From Linnemannia schmuckeri (Eukaryota; Mortierellomycota; Mortierellomycetes; Mortierellales; Mortierellaceae), in the NCBI GenBank assembly GCA_029449235.1, contig JANATG010000010.1, forward strand, positions 1,054,001-1,118,000: DNA of 64,000 nt, written 5' to 3'. Every line of letters begins with the position of its first letter. Within the stretch, counting starts at the first letter, position 1. This document shows, piece by piece, positions 11,029-22,378 of the stretch. The notes below the pieces were generated by a model. That model did not search any database. It was given only the letters and a program-made list of their open reading frames with translations, and was not told the DNA's origin. The translations under genes and the position numbers were made by a program.

Positions 11029-12269
11029 TCTCTTTCTGCTTCGACTTCTGCTGAGGCTTCTGCTGAGGCTTCGACTCTTAGACAGCGATCTCGAACGTCG
11101 GCGACCCTGTTGCCTGCGCTGTCCTGGCGAACGACTGCGGGACCTTGATCGTGATCTGGATCGCGAGCTCGAGGCTGACTTGGATCTCGACCTTGATCTT
11201 GACTGCGAGCGAGAGCGAGAACGCGATCGAGATCGTGAACGGGAGCGGGATTGTGAGCGCGACTTTGAGCGTGACCTTGAGCGACCTCGCTCACCATGAG
11301 CCGCAGCCTCCTCTGCCTCTCTCTCTCTTTCCAGCTCCATCTCCACTTCCTCTAGCGCGCTGATCCTAGGATCCAATTCTCCAGTATCCTCAAGGACATA
11401 TCTTTTTGTTAGGCGAGGCAAGACAACATCACACACACGTTCCTCCCGCAGCAATTCGTCGATGAATTCGTCCATATGGATAATCGAGTAGCCGTCTATT
11501 TGCGATATTCATACAGAATATGAAATTGATTAGCATTACAATTTCACCAAGTAATCGATAAGATGGAGCATAATGTACGGTATGCGATTGAAAAATACGT
11601 ACTGTTGCCTCGTTTTCTCAGCTTTCGACCGTCGACCAGCAGAGGTTCGAGATTTTTGTAAATGTCAACAGGTTTCCCGACAAGTCGCAAGTAAAACGCT
11701 CCCAATGCTCGCAAGTACCTAGTAACCACAAATGCAACAAAGTTAACAAGAGTTGGGTCAGAACAAGGACTTACGAAAACCAAACGCGTAATCTGCATAC
11801 CCTGCACAACTCCACTTAGTACAGAAATCACTCGTATCCTTACTTGTTGCTATCGTTCTCTGTCAACCCTGTAATGTACTTGATTACAATCTCCTCTCTG
11901 GGTTGGAGCTGCAGCAACTTGAGGACTAGGCAGATAAACTCCGTTGGCTTTTGAACTCCATACTGACCACCGATCGAGGTCAACTCGTACGCTTTTTCGA
12001 TAATCGACGACTCTGAAGTTGAACCAAACGTGATATCGAATATGTTAGTTTCATGAATATTTTTAAAGGTTACGACGAGGATGCGAATGAGATTGTTGTT
12101 GTTTGTTCATCTATTCACAGAACGAAAACATACCTGTCAAGCCAAAGCAGGATTCCTTCCAGTAGGTCGATTCGTAGATGCGTGTCCTGAGAATCTTTTC
12201 AATCAGAAACTGGGGATTGGTTCCGTGGACCTGAATGGCGTCTCGCACGGTCTTATTGTCCATAGCCAT
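10879..12269 (-). CDS. PRP38: pre-mRNA splicing factor PRP38A
   Basis: PRP38 is a U4/U6.U5 tri-snRNP associated factor needed for spliceosome activation. Four exons (12134..12269, 11844..12012, 11603..11718, 10879..11495) give 1038 nt, 345 aa. The PRP38 domain covers about residues 1-185 with hallmark stretches HGTNPQFLIEKILRTRIYES, GGQYGVQKPTEFICLVLKLL, YLRALGAFYLRL and HMDEFIDELL. The tail (about 205-345) is an Arg-Ser domain, longer than a minimal PRP38 and like animal PRP38A rather than tail-less yeast Prp38. Start: MAMDN, two adjacent Met codons at 12269 and 12263; the upstream in-frame residues are not conserved. A 27-nt in-frame segment with splice sites on both sides (11775..11801) lies inside intron 2 (see findings). 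Divergent from the nuclease gene, with 259 bp between starts. Confidence 0.95.
10964..11028. repeat. hexanucleotide repeat encoding Arg-Ser dipeptides
   Basis: Near-perfect array of the 6-nt unit TGCTCC on the plus strand, reading as alternating Ser and Arg codons on the minus strand within the PRP38A tail. Length changes would stay in frame and alter RS-domain length. Confidence 0.9.
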
Positions 12270-12528
12270 GGCGGATGTTTTGTTTCGAAGCTGTCGAGCG
12301 AGTGGCTGGGATGAGGGCGATGGGGAGCAAGGAAGTGGAAGAACAAGAAAACACGCGTTGCACCTCATACATTTTTCTTTTCGCTGGGCGTCTTACTGGC
12401 TGCCTTTAGAGACTGTTGTTTTGCTCAGCCACTGTACACTCCGAGGTGAGTGAGACACCTTTATTACTTTGTGAGTTGTCTGTTCCTGAATCCACTTCCG
12501 TCTCTCCACTCTCAACAACCAAACAGCA
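12270..12528. promoter_or_regulatory. divergent promoter region of PRP38A and NUC1-type nuclease
   Basis: 259 bp separate the two opposed start codons, so both promoters must lie here or within the opposite 5' leader. The segment just upstream of the nuclease start is rich in C and T (tccacttccgtctctccactctc). No specific factor site is recognised. Confidence 0.5.
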
Positions 12529-13962
12529 ATGGTCGTCAGGAACATCGCAATCTTCACAGGAGGAGCCGTCATGGGCGCCGTCGCCATGACAACCTACTTC
12601 AAGTCAAAGGAGGCTCCCAAGCCCGTTGCCGTGACAGCTCAGAATCAGCTCCCCGCTGTTCCTACTCCTGTCCCCACACCAACTCCTGCTTTGCCTCAAG
12701 TCCCCTCCAAGCCAGCACCCATTACCCCACCTCCCGTCGTCACTCGCCCTCCTCCTACCTCTGTCGGCAACCCTCGCAAGATCATGCCCCATGGATTCCC
12801 AGGTAAAGGAAAAGATCTTCACAAGACTTTGCTCCGCACTCTGGCCTTTCAACTGCTCTATTCTTCTCAGTTGTGACTAAAGACCGTTTCTTTCAATTGA
12901 TATACGATAGGTCCTCTTAACGATGTGTTCATGAGGGAAGGATACGTCGCCTCTTACAACGTATGTTACAAGCCTCACTTTTCACTCTCAATTGCAACAC
13001 ACAGCACGCAGGATTCATGGCTCAAGGAAAACTCAGGATGACTGACGGTCTAATCACAAAGCTTTCCAGACCTCATGACTGACCATCCGTCACCCTATAC
13101 AAATACACACATTAGCGTCAATTCCGTCACCCTAACTGGGTCGCAGAACACATCACAGCCGAAAGTTTGAAGCCTGGTGAGGGAGTGGGCCGTGGTAACT
13201 CGACCTTCAAGGAAGATCCCACCGTCCCCGATCTCTACAAGGCCAGACTCTCGGACTATCTTCGATCAGGATATGATCGTGGGCATATGGCCCCAGCTGC
13301 CGACTGCAAGAACTCCCAGACGGCCATGGACGAGACTTTTTACCTGTCCAATATTGCACCCCAAGTTGGAGAGGGGTTTAACCGTGATTGTAAGTTTCTT
13401 GGAAAAAGACATATGATAGGAGAAGGATCTTTTGATCGCTAAAACTATCCCGCTGCATCATTCTTTTTATATGCTGCATCCCGTAATAGCTAACAATTTA
13501 TTCTTCTCATTATCCTAATCCATAGACTGGGCACATTTCGAAAACTTCTGCAGAGTGTTGACAAAACGTTACCCAGACGTCTACGTGATCACAGGCCCCC
13601 TCTACCTGCCTTACCAAGACCCAACCGACAACAAATACTACATCAAACACGAAGTCATCGGCAACCCACCCAACATTGGAGTCCCCACTCATTTCTACAA
13701 AGTCATCTTGACCGACAGAGGAAACGGCGACATGTCCGTGGGCGCATTCGTGTTACCCAACAATGTCATTCATAACGATGTTCCCTTGACGGCCTTCCAG
13801 GTTCCTATCGAGGCGGTCGAGAAGGCCTCTGGGTTGAAGTTCTTTGAGACTTTGGAGCGTCGGGCGTTGAAGAACTTGTGCAAGGATACCGATTGTAAGA
13901 TCATGCCTCACCCTAAGAGCTTGAAGGGTAATCAGAACCAAAAGGCTCTTCCAGCCCACTAG
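12529..13962 (+). CDS. NUC1: mitochondrial DNA/RNA non-specific endonuclease (NUC1/EndoG type)
   Basis: A beta-beta-alpha-metal nuclease degrading DNA and RNA in mitochondria, with roles in mtDNA turnover and cell death in relatives. Four exons (12529..12802, 12911..12960, 13116..13389, 13526..13962) give 1035 nt, 344 aa. The N-terminus MVVRNIAIFTGGAVMGAVAM is a short basic-plus-hydrophobic segment fitting a mitochondrial inner-membrane anchor, followed by a Pro-rich linker (about residues 40-85). The catalytic DRGHM motif is at about 162-166, in the usual context SGYDRGHMAPAADCK. The downstream FYLSNIAPQ and the conserved Asn of that stretch complete the metal site. Convergent with the kinase gene that follows, 295 nt between stops. 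Family and active site are certain; localisation is inferred from the N-terminus. Confidence 0.95.
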
Positions 13963-14257
13963 AGAGGAAGAGAAAGAGAGTATCGTCTCAGGTTACTACG
14001 GGACGAAGCGAGGTATGTTTATTTTAATTTAATGTATTAATACATTTCGGGAAGATACCCACACATACACAGCGAAAGAACAAAACAACATTATCAACAT
14101 TTATTTGCTGAGGGACTATGGATATGTACAGATGAGAAATGATAGGAAAACAGTGGAATGGAGACGGAATTGACAAAACACGTAATGTTGTTACAATGAA
14201 ATGAGAAAAAAAGAGGCGGAAGAAAAATGTATCGAGGGGTGAAGTCGTGTCTTTCGA

Positions 14258-14913
14258 CTACTTGTCGTCAGTATGTTCAATTTGGTCTTCAAGTCGCCTC
14301 AATTGGATAGTGGCTTCAGTTCCACTTCCAGCAACCGAGTTCAATGTCAAGTCTCCGCCAAAAAGTCTCGCGTACTATGTGAAAACGACATATTGCAGAA
14401 AAAAAAGATGTAGGCGTCAAAGTCATATACGTAGTTACTTGCACTTTTCATCTCCAATTGCAAACAAAACAGTAAGAGATGACTTACGAGTTTGGAGGTG
14501 GCAAGACCGAATCCGAACCCACAGAGGGGAAGGTTCTCTCCCATGGCGGATGATTGTGGCTTCTTCTCGAGGGCGGTCATAATAGACGGAAAGTCAATGC
14601 AAACAGTGCTCGATGCTGTTGTGAACATGTAATCGAACGGCTTCACGATGTGCCCTGGAGGCATACCTATATGAAAAAATACATATCCAACAAGAATTAG
14701 TGCCCAGTATCCAACAGAAGGGAATTCCAGTCGCGACTTATCCGTTCGTTGAGGCTCACCTCCTCCGTGGTCCTTAATTCGGATGTCAAGATCTCCCGCA
14801 GAGTTGGACGACAGATGGATTTCAATATCTAAGCATGTCCCACCACAAAACAATATTAGAAACTCGTTATGTCACTTTTTCATGCTTGTTCATCCTGTCA
14901 TTTTCATATCCTC

Positions 14914-14955
<42 letters not shown>

Positions 14956-16604
14956 CCCGCTCACCTGGATAGGAAGACTTGTCGAGACCATGGAACTCTG
15001 CGGTGGCACGCATTGAGTTTTTTAGCAGCTCAAACAGGATGTGATGCAGCAGTGCTGGTACAACCGGGAACCTGACCTTCTTTCCTCCCAGCTCTTTTGC
15101 GTGCACAATATGAACGTTGGGGGGGAAGACGGTGCTGTAGTGTTGGAAAAAGACAAACTGGGCCGAGTGAGTCGCGTTCTGGATCAGCGCCTCGATATCG
15201 CACTGGGGTTCAATAATACCAACTCTCCTGGACTGTGCACTGGTCGGCGTTGAGAGATAGGAGGATGAAGAAAGTTCTCCCGCTGGATAGAAAAGCTGAT
15301 TCTGAAGAGCCAAGTGATGGCCGACCATGATCCTGATCCCGAGTCTGCCTCGATTGAAAGAGTTGAGAAAGTGCTGAATCTCGTCTGATGGTTGACTGCG
15401 TGTGTTCTGATAGCGCTTGAATAGACTGATGCCATGGGCCATGTAAATCACATCTAATCCGGAAGCCAAAATATGTCGACAATTTGTACTCGAATAAAGT
15501 GAGTGGGTCTAACGTAGTGATAACAAAAAAAGTTGCCCGCCCCATATGTATGTAAACAATGGTCATTTTTTTCTCTTTTTTTGTTCCGATGAAAAAGTAA
15601 TGAATATGGAGCTGTTACCTTGTTTGTGGCGATTGGTCACTTTCTGCAAGAGATCCGCGTATTCCTTTTGGACGGATGTCTGCAAGGCCTCGTTGTCGTC
15701 TAGTTCCAGGTCCTCGCGATGGTGTGTGTTGGGTGAGAGATACCTAATAGCATATTAATGTGAGAGAGAAAGCAGCAATCTTGGTCAGCAACAAACAAGA
15801 AAATAGAGAGTGTGGGAGGAAAAATGTGGAGCAAATGAAGGGAGACGTGAAATTAAAAATTGAAAGATGCGTCTTTTGTGGGCGACCTTCTGCAAGTCAA
15901 AATAGTCATTGTCCTCTTCCGCCCATTCTTGTCGCTTGCATGAAATATAACACACCAGCGGAATACCAACTACAACCAAAAGGACAAGTTATCAAATACC
16001 ATAAACGACTATTGTCAGAATATGCCTGCAATTCATTGAACGATGTCGTATAGTTCTTGATCAGGTTCATAATCGGCTCCGTCCTGCGCAACTCACTCGG
16101 CAAGTTGCTCAATTCAACAATCCGTTTCGAGAATCGAACTGGGAGCTCTCTGTTGAGGAAAGTCAGGTTCTTAAGTAACGACTTGGTGTTCAGGGTCTGG
16201 CCCAGCATGAGGCATTGGGCGATAGAGAGCGGTGTCTGGGCTCGACTCGCCGTGAGTTTAATACGTTGGAAGTCTACATTGTCCTCCATGCTCAATGTCT
16301 CGTCCTGTTGTTGCTGCTGGTGGTCAGCTTCGTCGGAGTTGAGCTGTTGCAGTGTGGAGGCGGCGTTGACATTCGAAAGGCTGGTGCTGATGGGTGTCAC
16401 ACGGAATACAGCCGTCGAAGAGTAAGTAAGTGACCGGGAGAGAGAGGAAGGTCTTGAGGAGAGTCTTGAAGCAGAGGCAGACCGCGTGAGGGTTGATGTT
16501 GTTATTGTTGCATGAGAAGGGACGAGGGCTAGTCCTTGTCGCCACGGAGCAGCGTAGCGCGCAACCTTGAATGAGCGGAGTAGCGAGAGTGGAGTTGAAA
16601 CCAT
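14258..16604 (-). CDS. mitochondrial pyruvate/branched-chain dehydrogenase kinase
   Basis: This kinase phosphorylates and switches off a mitochondrial 2-oxoacid dehydrogenase (PDH or BCKDH). Six exons (16000..16604, 15619..15743, 14965..15453, 14760..14828, 14488..14666, 14258..14374) give 1584 nt, 527 aa. The first ~90 residues are rich in Arg and Ser with few acids, fitting a mitochondrial presequence. The GHKL ATP site shows the N-box ELLKNSMRA, G1 DHGGG and G2 GFGFGL. GIRIMVGHHLAL and GFGFGL look more like BCKDK, whereas YARLFGGDL looks more like PDK, so the substrate is left open. Residues about 85-110 hold a Gln-rich insert. Exon 1's donor (gtattt after TTATG) is inferred from phase and is the least certain join. 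Intron 3 carries a 39-nt homopolymer. Length exceeds human PDK or BCKDK (about 410) because of the long N-terminus. Confidence 0.92.
14915..14953. repeat. A39/T39 homopolymer in kinase intron 3
   Basis: 39 consecutive A's on the plus strand, T's in the sense of the kinase transcript, beginning about 12 nt after the 5' splice site (14964). The longest homopolymer in the window and likely to vary in length or be misassembled. Confidence 0.95.
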
Positions 16605-17093
16605 GTGCGCATACAGTGTCGACGTGTGGGAGAGGAAGGCAGAATGGCAAAGAGGAAAAAGAAGGGAAGAGAAGGGAGACTAAAGGTAAGAAAGAAGAAG
16701 GATGGATTAAAAAAAGGTTAGAGGAGAAGGAAAAGAGGTGACGAAGGGAGCAAAAATAAAGGGCTGGTGTGGTTGTTTGTTTCGCCTTAGTTGGCGCCCT
16801 CCCATACATCTTCCTCCTCTTCCTTTTTCTCCCCTTCCTCCCTTCTGGTGTCCCTGTCGCCCTTCTTCTCTCCTTTCTCTTCTATTGCCTGCCTTGAATG
16901 GGACTCACAGCGCAACGTGCGAACATTTTCACAAGATATGGCTCACACCGTTCCGTTTTCATCCACATCTCTCCCGTGTCTGTTGGTCGGTGCACTCCTT
17001 CAAATAAACCCCTTCTTTGTTTATTGCTCACAACCCATGGATCCCAACCCTAATATACATCCCACAGACTCAATTGACTCCAACCATGCTTGT
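16605..17093. promoter_or_regulatory. upstream region of the dehydrogenase kinase
   Basis: No gene seen. The minus strand is strongly pyrimidine-rich from about 16620 to 16750, the usual leader pattern of genes in this window. The remainder is the 3' flank of the next minus-strand gene and CT-rich sequence. Confidence 0.5.
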
Positions 17094-18724
17094 TTATTTG
17101 TCACGGACGCTGACCTCGCCTTCCAGATCATCGTCATCTGCCGTCATCCCCGGCGTAGTACTCTCACTCAAGGCAACCACCTGTGCATCCCAAGTCTTGA
17201 CTATAAATTCAACAACATCCAACTCGAACAACGAACCCTCCTGGTCGGGAATTAAATCTGTCGCTCCACTCTCTTTCATCTCCTGGACAAACTTCCTTGC
17301 TGGAGCCACCACCTTGAGTTCGTATTCTTCCAGCCGTCTCTGCTCCTGCCGCTCATTTTCCGATACTGCTGTTTCATCTGCTGTAGTTGTTCTTGCTGCT
17401 GACCCCAGATCAAGGTCACATATCCGCTCAAGTGCTAAGCGTTGTCCGTCCAAGATACTCATCTCGTTGTCGTAACGTGCCTGTGCGTAAGGCACCTGGG
17501 CCCATGTCGATATCCTCATTAGGTAACGTGCTCGAAGTATACACATCAAAGCCAGGATATGTACAACGGTCGGCCTTGCTGTTGTTGATGATGGTAATGA
17601 AATCAAAAGGGTATCCATCAACGGCAACGACCTTGTCGCTGCTGTTATGACTGACGATGTTGATGTCGACGCTGTTTTTCTGACAAATGATCCTAATGGT
17701 CCTGTAGAAAATGTTGTTGACTGGCTGAGACACTCGCCTAAGGACCTCCAGATCGAATAGTTGCCTGTTCTTGACTTTTGGTACTGCACAAGTCCCAATG
17801 CGGCGTCTATTTGTAAGAATAGAACTCATCGTTAGCCACATTATATTGACGATAAAGTGACAACTCACGCCAAAAAGATGACAGTAGAAAAACAAGTTCC
17901 GTACCATTGAAACGACCGACCGCGACATAGGCCTTGGCTTTCAAAAAGACAATTCCTGTATCGTGCATCACCTAAATAAGTTTTTCAACAACACGCGCAA
18001 CTAGTCAGTATCAATTGAATATTCTTTTTCTCTCCCCAACAACCACTCCGGAAGTGATCGGACCCATATTCCCGAAAAAAAAATATTACTAGATCATCGG
18101 CAAGACTGGCTGCCACGTCAAACAAGTTCAACTTGAGTGCACAGCGTAAAGCCATCTCCTGCATCTCTCTGGGATCGGATACTTTGAGGACTCCCGCATC
18201 TGTTGTTGCTGCAGCATCTGTTCGCCGAAAGCCTCCATCGTTCTGACTCTGTGAGACGTTGAGGTAGCTGCTCGTCCGTACAAGTTCACAAAACTCCTGT
18301 GCGATGTCAAAAGCTTCCTGGTATCGGTGGAGCATGTAGTAGTGATCGGCTCGCATCTTGACTTTGGTTGCTCCTGTTTTGCTCTGAGTCATCAGTTCGT
18401 ATGTTGTCTTTCCTGTATTGTGAAACCACTACGACAGAAAAAAAAGGGAGGGATGTGAACAGAGACTTGTTAGGTGAATTCATTAACATTCTTCTCTTGC
18501 TGTTGTGTTGTTGTAGCGTGGTTGTTGAAAGAATAGAAGAAAGAGATTCACTAACTCACCCCATCCTCGTCAATCTGTGCATGATAGGGTTCTTGGTTGA
18601 GAAGAGCTTTTGCCTTTGCAGCGGCCTTCTTCTTGTCCTTGGGTGCGCAGAAGAGTCCGTCGTCCTCGTTGTTCTCTTCATGATCTGATCCGCCTCCGAA
18701 GCTGAATGGAAAGTCGTTCTCCAT
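17094..18724 (-). CDS. TPR-like protein, C8orf76-like
   Basis: Not a well-characterised family. Four exons (18560..18724, 18090..18407, 17905..17971, 17094..17806) give 1263 nt, 420 aa. The N-terminus is acidic (about 1-25) then Lys/Ala-rich. Residues about 65-180 contain helical pairs typical of tetratricopeptides: MRADHYYMLHRYQEAFDIAQ, DVAASLADDL and FLKAKAYVAVGRFNDAA. A later stretch, LALMCILRARYLMRISTWAQ followed by a charged helix, resembles from memory the corresponding C-terminal part of vertebrate C8orf76, a TPR-like protein of unknown function. The exon 2 start is ambiguous: the phase-consistent acceptor is at 18408, but a cag at 18413..18415 with an alternative donor would add a residue or two. 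No catalytic motifs, signal peptide or membrane segments seen. The homology claim is tentative; that it is a gene is well supported by splice phases. Confidence 0.72.
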
Positions 18725-19191
18725 GTCGTCCTTGTGATGTGGGTGTGGAGTAAAGTGTCGGAAAGAGAGAGATGAAGAACGAGAAACGGGAAGAGATAAG
18801 ACAACTTTACTCGGCCGACTTACTACTGATCGATTAGTAGCTGGCCCTTAATAAATATGAAAATTGGTGGCGGATCTGAGAGACCTGTTTGGCAGCTTTT
18901 CAATTGAAAAAAAAAAAATCAGGCCACCCACGGCCAAGGGATCGAGTTTGAGCGAGCCAACAGCTGATTCCTCCGACGCCAGACAGACACGCACACTCCC
19001 AGATCCCCCTTCATCCTTATTGCTTTACCTTTTCGTTTTTCTTTTTTATTTTTCTTTTCTTTTCTTTTCTTCATTCTCATTCTCTCTTTTGTTGTTCTCT
19101 TTAATTCCTCCTGTCTCATCTTCATTCTCAAGTCGTCTTTCAACTACACCCTTTTCACTCAACCAACAAAAAGAGCACTACGATAACAAAC
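18725..19191. promoter_or_regulatory. divergent promoter region of TPR-like gene and ERG24
   Basis: 467 bp between opposed start codons. The 170 nt before the ERG24 start are almost pure pyrimidine with TTTTC repeats (about 19030..19075). No sterol-responsive element could be recognised with confidence. Confidence 0.5.
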
Positions 19192-21011
19192 ATGTCGAAG
19201 AGACCTACACCAGTGGTGCCACGGAAACGTACCCCTCCTAACCCAAACCCAGAATACGAGTTCCTTGGACCACCCGGCGCTGTGGCAATGCTCATTGTCC
19301 TCCCCCTGATCACCTACGGCCTCTACTACAACTGCCGTGCGGGTTTTGGCTGCATCCCCGCCTACTGGGACTCCAAGGACGGCTTCTGGCCCTCGATCGG
19401 CTCTGACCCCACCAGCTACCACAAAGATCTCTGGAACTTTTTTCTCTCGACCTGGGATTTCGATGCCTTCAAGGTCTATTCGGCTTTCATGGTCTTTTTG
19501 TTCGTCACGTACTTTGTCATCCCCGGAAAGGTTATCGAGGGTACTGTTGTCGGAGGTGTAGGAGGAACTCCTTTGACCAAGGATCGGTCCAACTACAAGC
19601 TCAAGTACAAGGTCAATGCCCTCCGGGCTTTGATGCTCATGGCTCTCATGACTGCCGCTACTCTTTACACCCAAGGTGTCAAGCCCTTCTTGTTCCTTTA
19701 TGAGCACTTTATCGGTCTGATCACCGCCTCCCTTATCTGGACCTTTGGTGTGTCGATCTTTGTCTACATCTGGTCCTTCCTTCCCGACGGCGATGGTCAA
19801 GAGAAGATCCTTGCGTGCGGAGGAAACACTGGCACCAAGATCTACGACGTAAGTTTATGCTTTTTTTTTTTTGTGCGTGTTCTCTAACATGTGGTAATGT
19901 AACATGATATTAATTCAAAAACAATTTTCTAACCCATTTGAACCTGTTTTGGACCTGTTTTCTTATTGACAATCAATAGTTTGTGCTTGGTCGTGAACTC
20001 AACCCTCGCTTCAGCTCATCGCCTGACTCAACATTTGACATTAAGTACTTTATCGAGCTTCGTCCCGGTCTTATCGGCTGGATCTTTTTGAACTTTGGCA
20101 TGGCATGCCAGCAGTATCACAGCTTGGGGCGCATCACCAACTCGATGATCGCCGTTCTCTTCTTTGAGACCTTTTACGTTGTCGACTCTCTCTGGAATGA
20201 ATCTGCAGTTTTGACTACTATGGATATCACCACCGACGGATTCGGGTTTATGCTCGCAAATGGATTGTTGACCTGGTTGCCCATGAACTACTCGCTCCAG
20301 GCTCGCTTCTTGGCTGATTTCCCTGTCGACATGAGCTTGACTCATGCTTTCATTGTTATTGCGACCCAATGCATTGGATACTACATCTTCAGGAGCGCCA
20401 ATAGGCAGAAGAACAACTTTAGGCGCTACGGTGCCGATGCTCCTCAAAACAAAGGTACACTTGTTTCTATCTTTTATGATCTCAAGGAAGATATTGTCCA
20501 CAATCCACATCCAATTAACATCCATCTATCAATTCACGATGACATTTTCTTAGGCTTGAAGTACATGGAGACAAAGACGGGATCCAAGTTGCTGATCAGC
20601 GGATGGTGGGGAACTGCTCGCCATATCAACTACTTTGGCGACTGGCTTATGGCCCTCGCCTGGTCATTGCCCTGCGGTACGTGTTATTACTTCTCCTTCA
20701 AGGACAGTCCATGCCTCTGCGGAGATAATTGGCGTACATCCTCATCCATTGGTTCACCAGGTATTTCTTTCTCATACGATTATTTTTCTCATACGATTAC
20801 TTTTCTCATCCGATTTTTATTACCGCATCGCATTATCTTATGACATTTAGGTCTGTCGAGCCCCCTTCCATACTTCTACCCAATCTACTTTGCCGTGCTC
20901 CTGATCCACCGCGAGTTGAGAGACGAGGAAAAGTGCCACAAGAAGTATGGCAAGGACTGGGACAAGTACTGCGAAACCGTTCGCTGGCGCATCATCCCAT
21001 ACATCTACTAA
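19192..21011 (+). CDS. ERG24: Delta(14)-sterol reductase (C-14 reductase)
   Basis: This enzyme reduces the C14-15 double bond left by C-14 demethylation in ergosterol synthesis, in the ER membrane with NADPH. Four exons (19192..19848, 19980..20454, 20554..20676, 20851..21011) give 1416 nt, 471 aa. It is a multi-pass membrane protein with about eight to ten hydrophobic segments. The two ERG4/ERG24 family signatures are clear: GRELNPRF near residue 222, and [18 protein letters not shown] near 390. [18 protein letters not shown] and the C-terminal [20 protein letters not shown] match ERG24/TM7SF2/LBR. The short N-terminus, without a Tudor domain, argues against lamin B receptor. Sterol C-24(28) and C-7 reductases are less likely because the ELRPGLIGW block is ERG24-like. 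AATAAA motifs follow the stop at 21024 and 21078. Confidence 0.95.
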
Positions 21012-21264
21012 GGGATGAAAGAAAATAAACGCATCTTTCTTTCCTTTTCTTTTCAATTCCATTTACTTTCATCTAAAAATAAATGTCGTACGATATAGAA
21101 TCAAAATTCAATGGCGTCTGCCTAAAAGTTTTTTTTGCTGGCGTGAAGACGGAATGGACTTTTTTTTTCTAAGCGCGTCTACCTCAAGCTATTTTTCTAT
21201 GGATAAGATGGAGGAAGGTGGGGAAAAAAAAGTGGGCTGATGTGTACTGGGATGCGCCACATTC

Positions 21265-21267
<3 letters not shown>

Positions 21268-21298
<31 letters not shown>
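21268..21298. repeat. T31 homopolymer
   Basis: 31 uninterrupted T's, about 260 nt after the ERG24 stop, in the gene-free region. Confidence 0.95.
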
Positions 21299-21299
<1 letters not shown>

Positions 21300-21398
21300 G
21301 CAATAGCTCTTTGAGCTGCAACGCCGGTAAGGAAAAAAAAGGAGTGCGACCAATTATGGGAAAGTCTGCGCGCATACTTTTCTACTACGATGCGCGCG

Positions 21399-21463
21399 CA
21401 TAGAAGCAGATAGAACGGCGCATAGGAGCATATAGAACAGTGCATAGAAGCGGATAGACAGCG
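21399..21463. repeat. three tandem copies of a 22-bp unit
   Basis: Units begin at 21399, 21421 and 21443, each starting CATAG(A/G)AGC and continuing with ATAGA, and ending in GCG or GTG. The third copy is one base short. Identity between copies is about 80-85 percent. No coding role is apparent. Confidence 0.8.
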
Positions 21464-22345
21464 CGTGAAGCATGCAATTCTCCTATTATTTCATCTCTAT
21501 GCTACCACCTTCAATATGGTTCTAGGTCCATTTTAATAATTCCTGTTTCACCTGTAACAATGTATACTATATAAGTTATGGATCGGCTCCATGCAGCTTG
21601 CAGTGCGAGGTACATTATGTACATGATATCCACGCATTCTTCCTAGTTTCAAAGAAATCCCATAGTTTTCGAGATCTCGCACTACTGGAAAGAAATGAAA
21701 GTACTATGGGGATCATATAGCTACTGCGTTTTTCATGTTTAGGCGGGAACATTGACACTTTTATTATTATCTGGTAAGATTTTTTCATGTACTGCATGCC
21801 GCGTGCACTTCATTCATTTCAAATCATACTTTTACTTTGCAATTTCTTATTTTTCGATCTTGTTTTGGACAGGTTTGTAGTCGTTGCATTGCATAGGGGA
21901 AAACGCACTAGACTAGCCGACGCTCGCTTTTTCTTTCATTTTGGTGGTTTAGACCAGGGGGGTGCATTGCGTGGGGGTCGAAGAAAAAAAAGGCAGTAAA
22001 GGAGCAGAAAAGAAGTGCGAGATACACAATGATGAAAGGAGAAAAGAAAGCGAGGTGATGATGTAGTAAGTAAGCTACAGCAGATGTGAGCAGAGTGTGG
22101 AGGAGGAAATCAGGGCGAATTTGAGAGCGATGACATGCGAGATGCTGGGCAAAGGGACTGAGAAGGGAGAAGATCTTCCCTATGCGCCCCTATTTTCATG
22201 CACCCTACACCTGTGTAAAAAAAAAAGAGAGAAATAAAAAATTGTACTGGAGCAACCCAGCAACTTCTACTTCACAGATCTCTACTGCACCCCCTCGCCC
22301 TATCTTTCCAACTCCTTGCAATTGTTGGAAATGTATGTGAGGGTG

Positions 22346-22375
<30 letters not shown>
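22346..22375. repeat. A30 homopolymer
   Basis: 30 A's flanked by GGGTG and GGGGG, within the gene-free region. Confidence 0.95.

Positions 22376-22378
<3 letters not shown>

Noticed and set aside
16100..16170. Possible tRNA T-arm (gttcgattctcg, minus strand)
   Set aside because: It lies inside a conserved coding exon of the dehydrogenase kinase and lacks the remaining tRNA arms.
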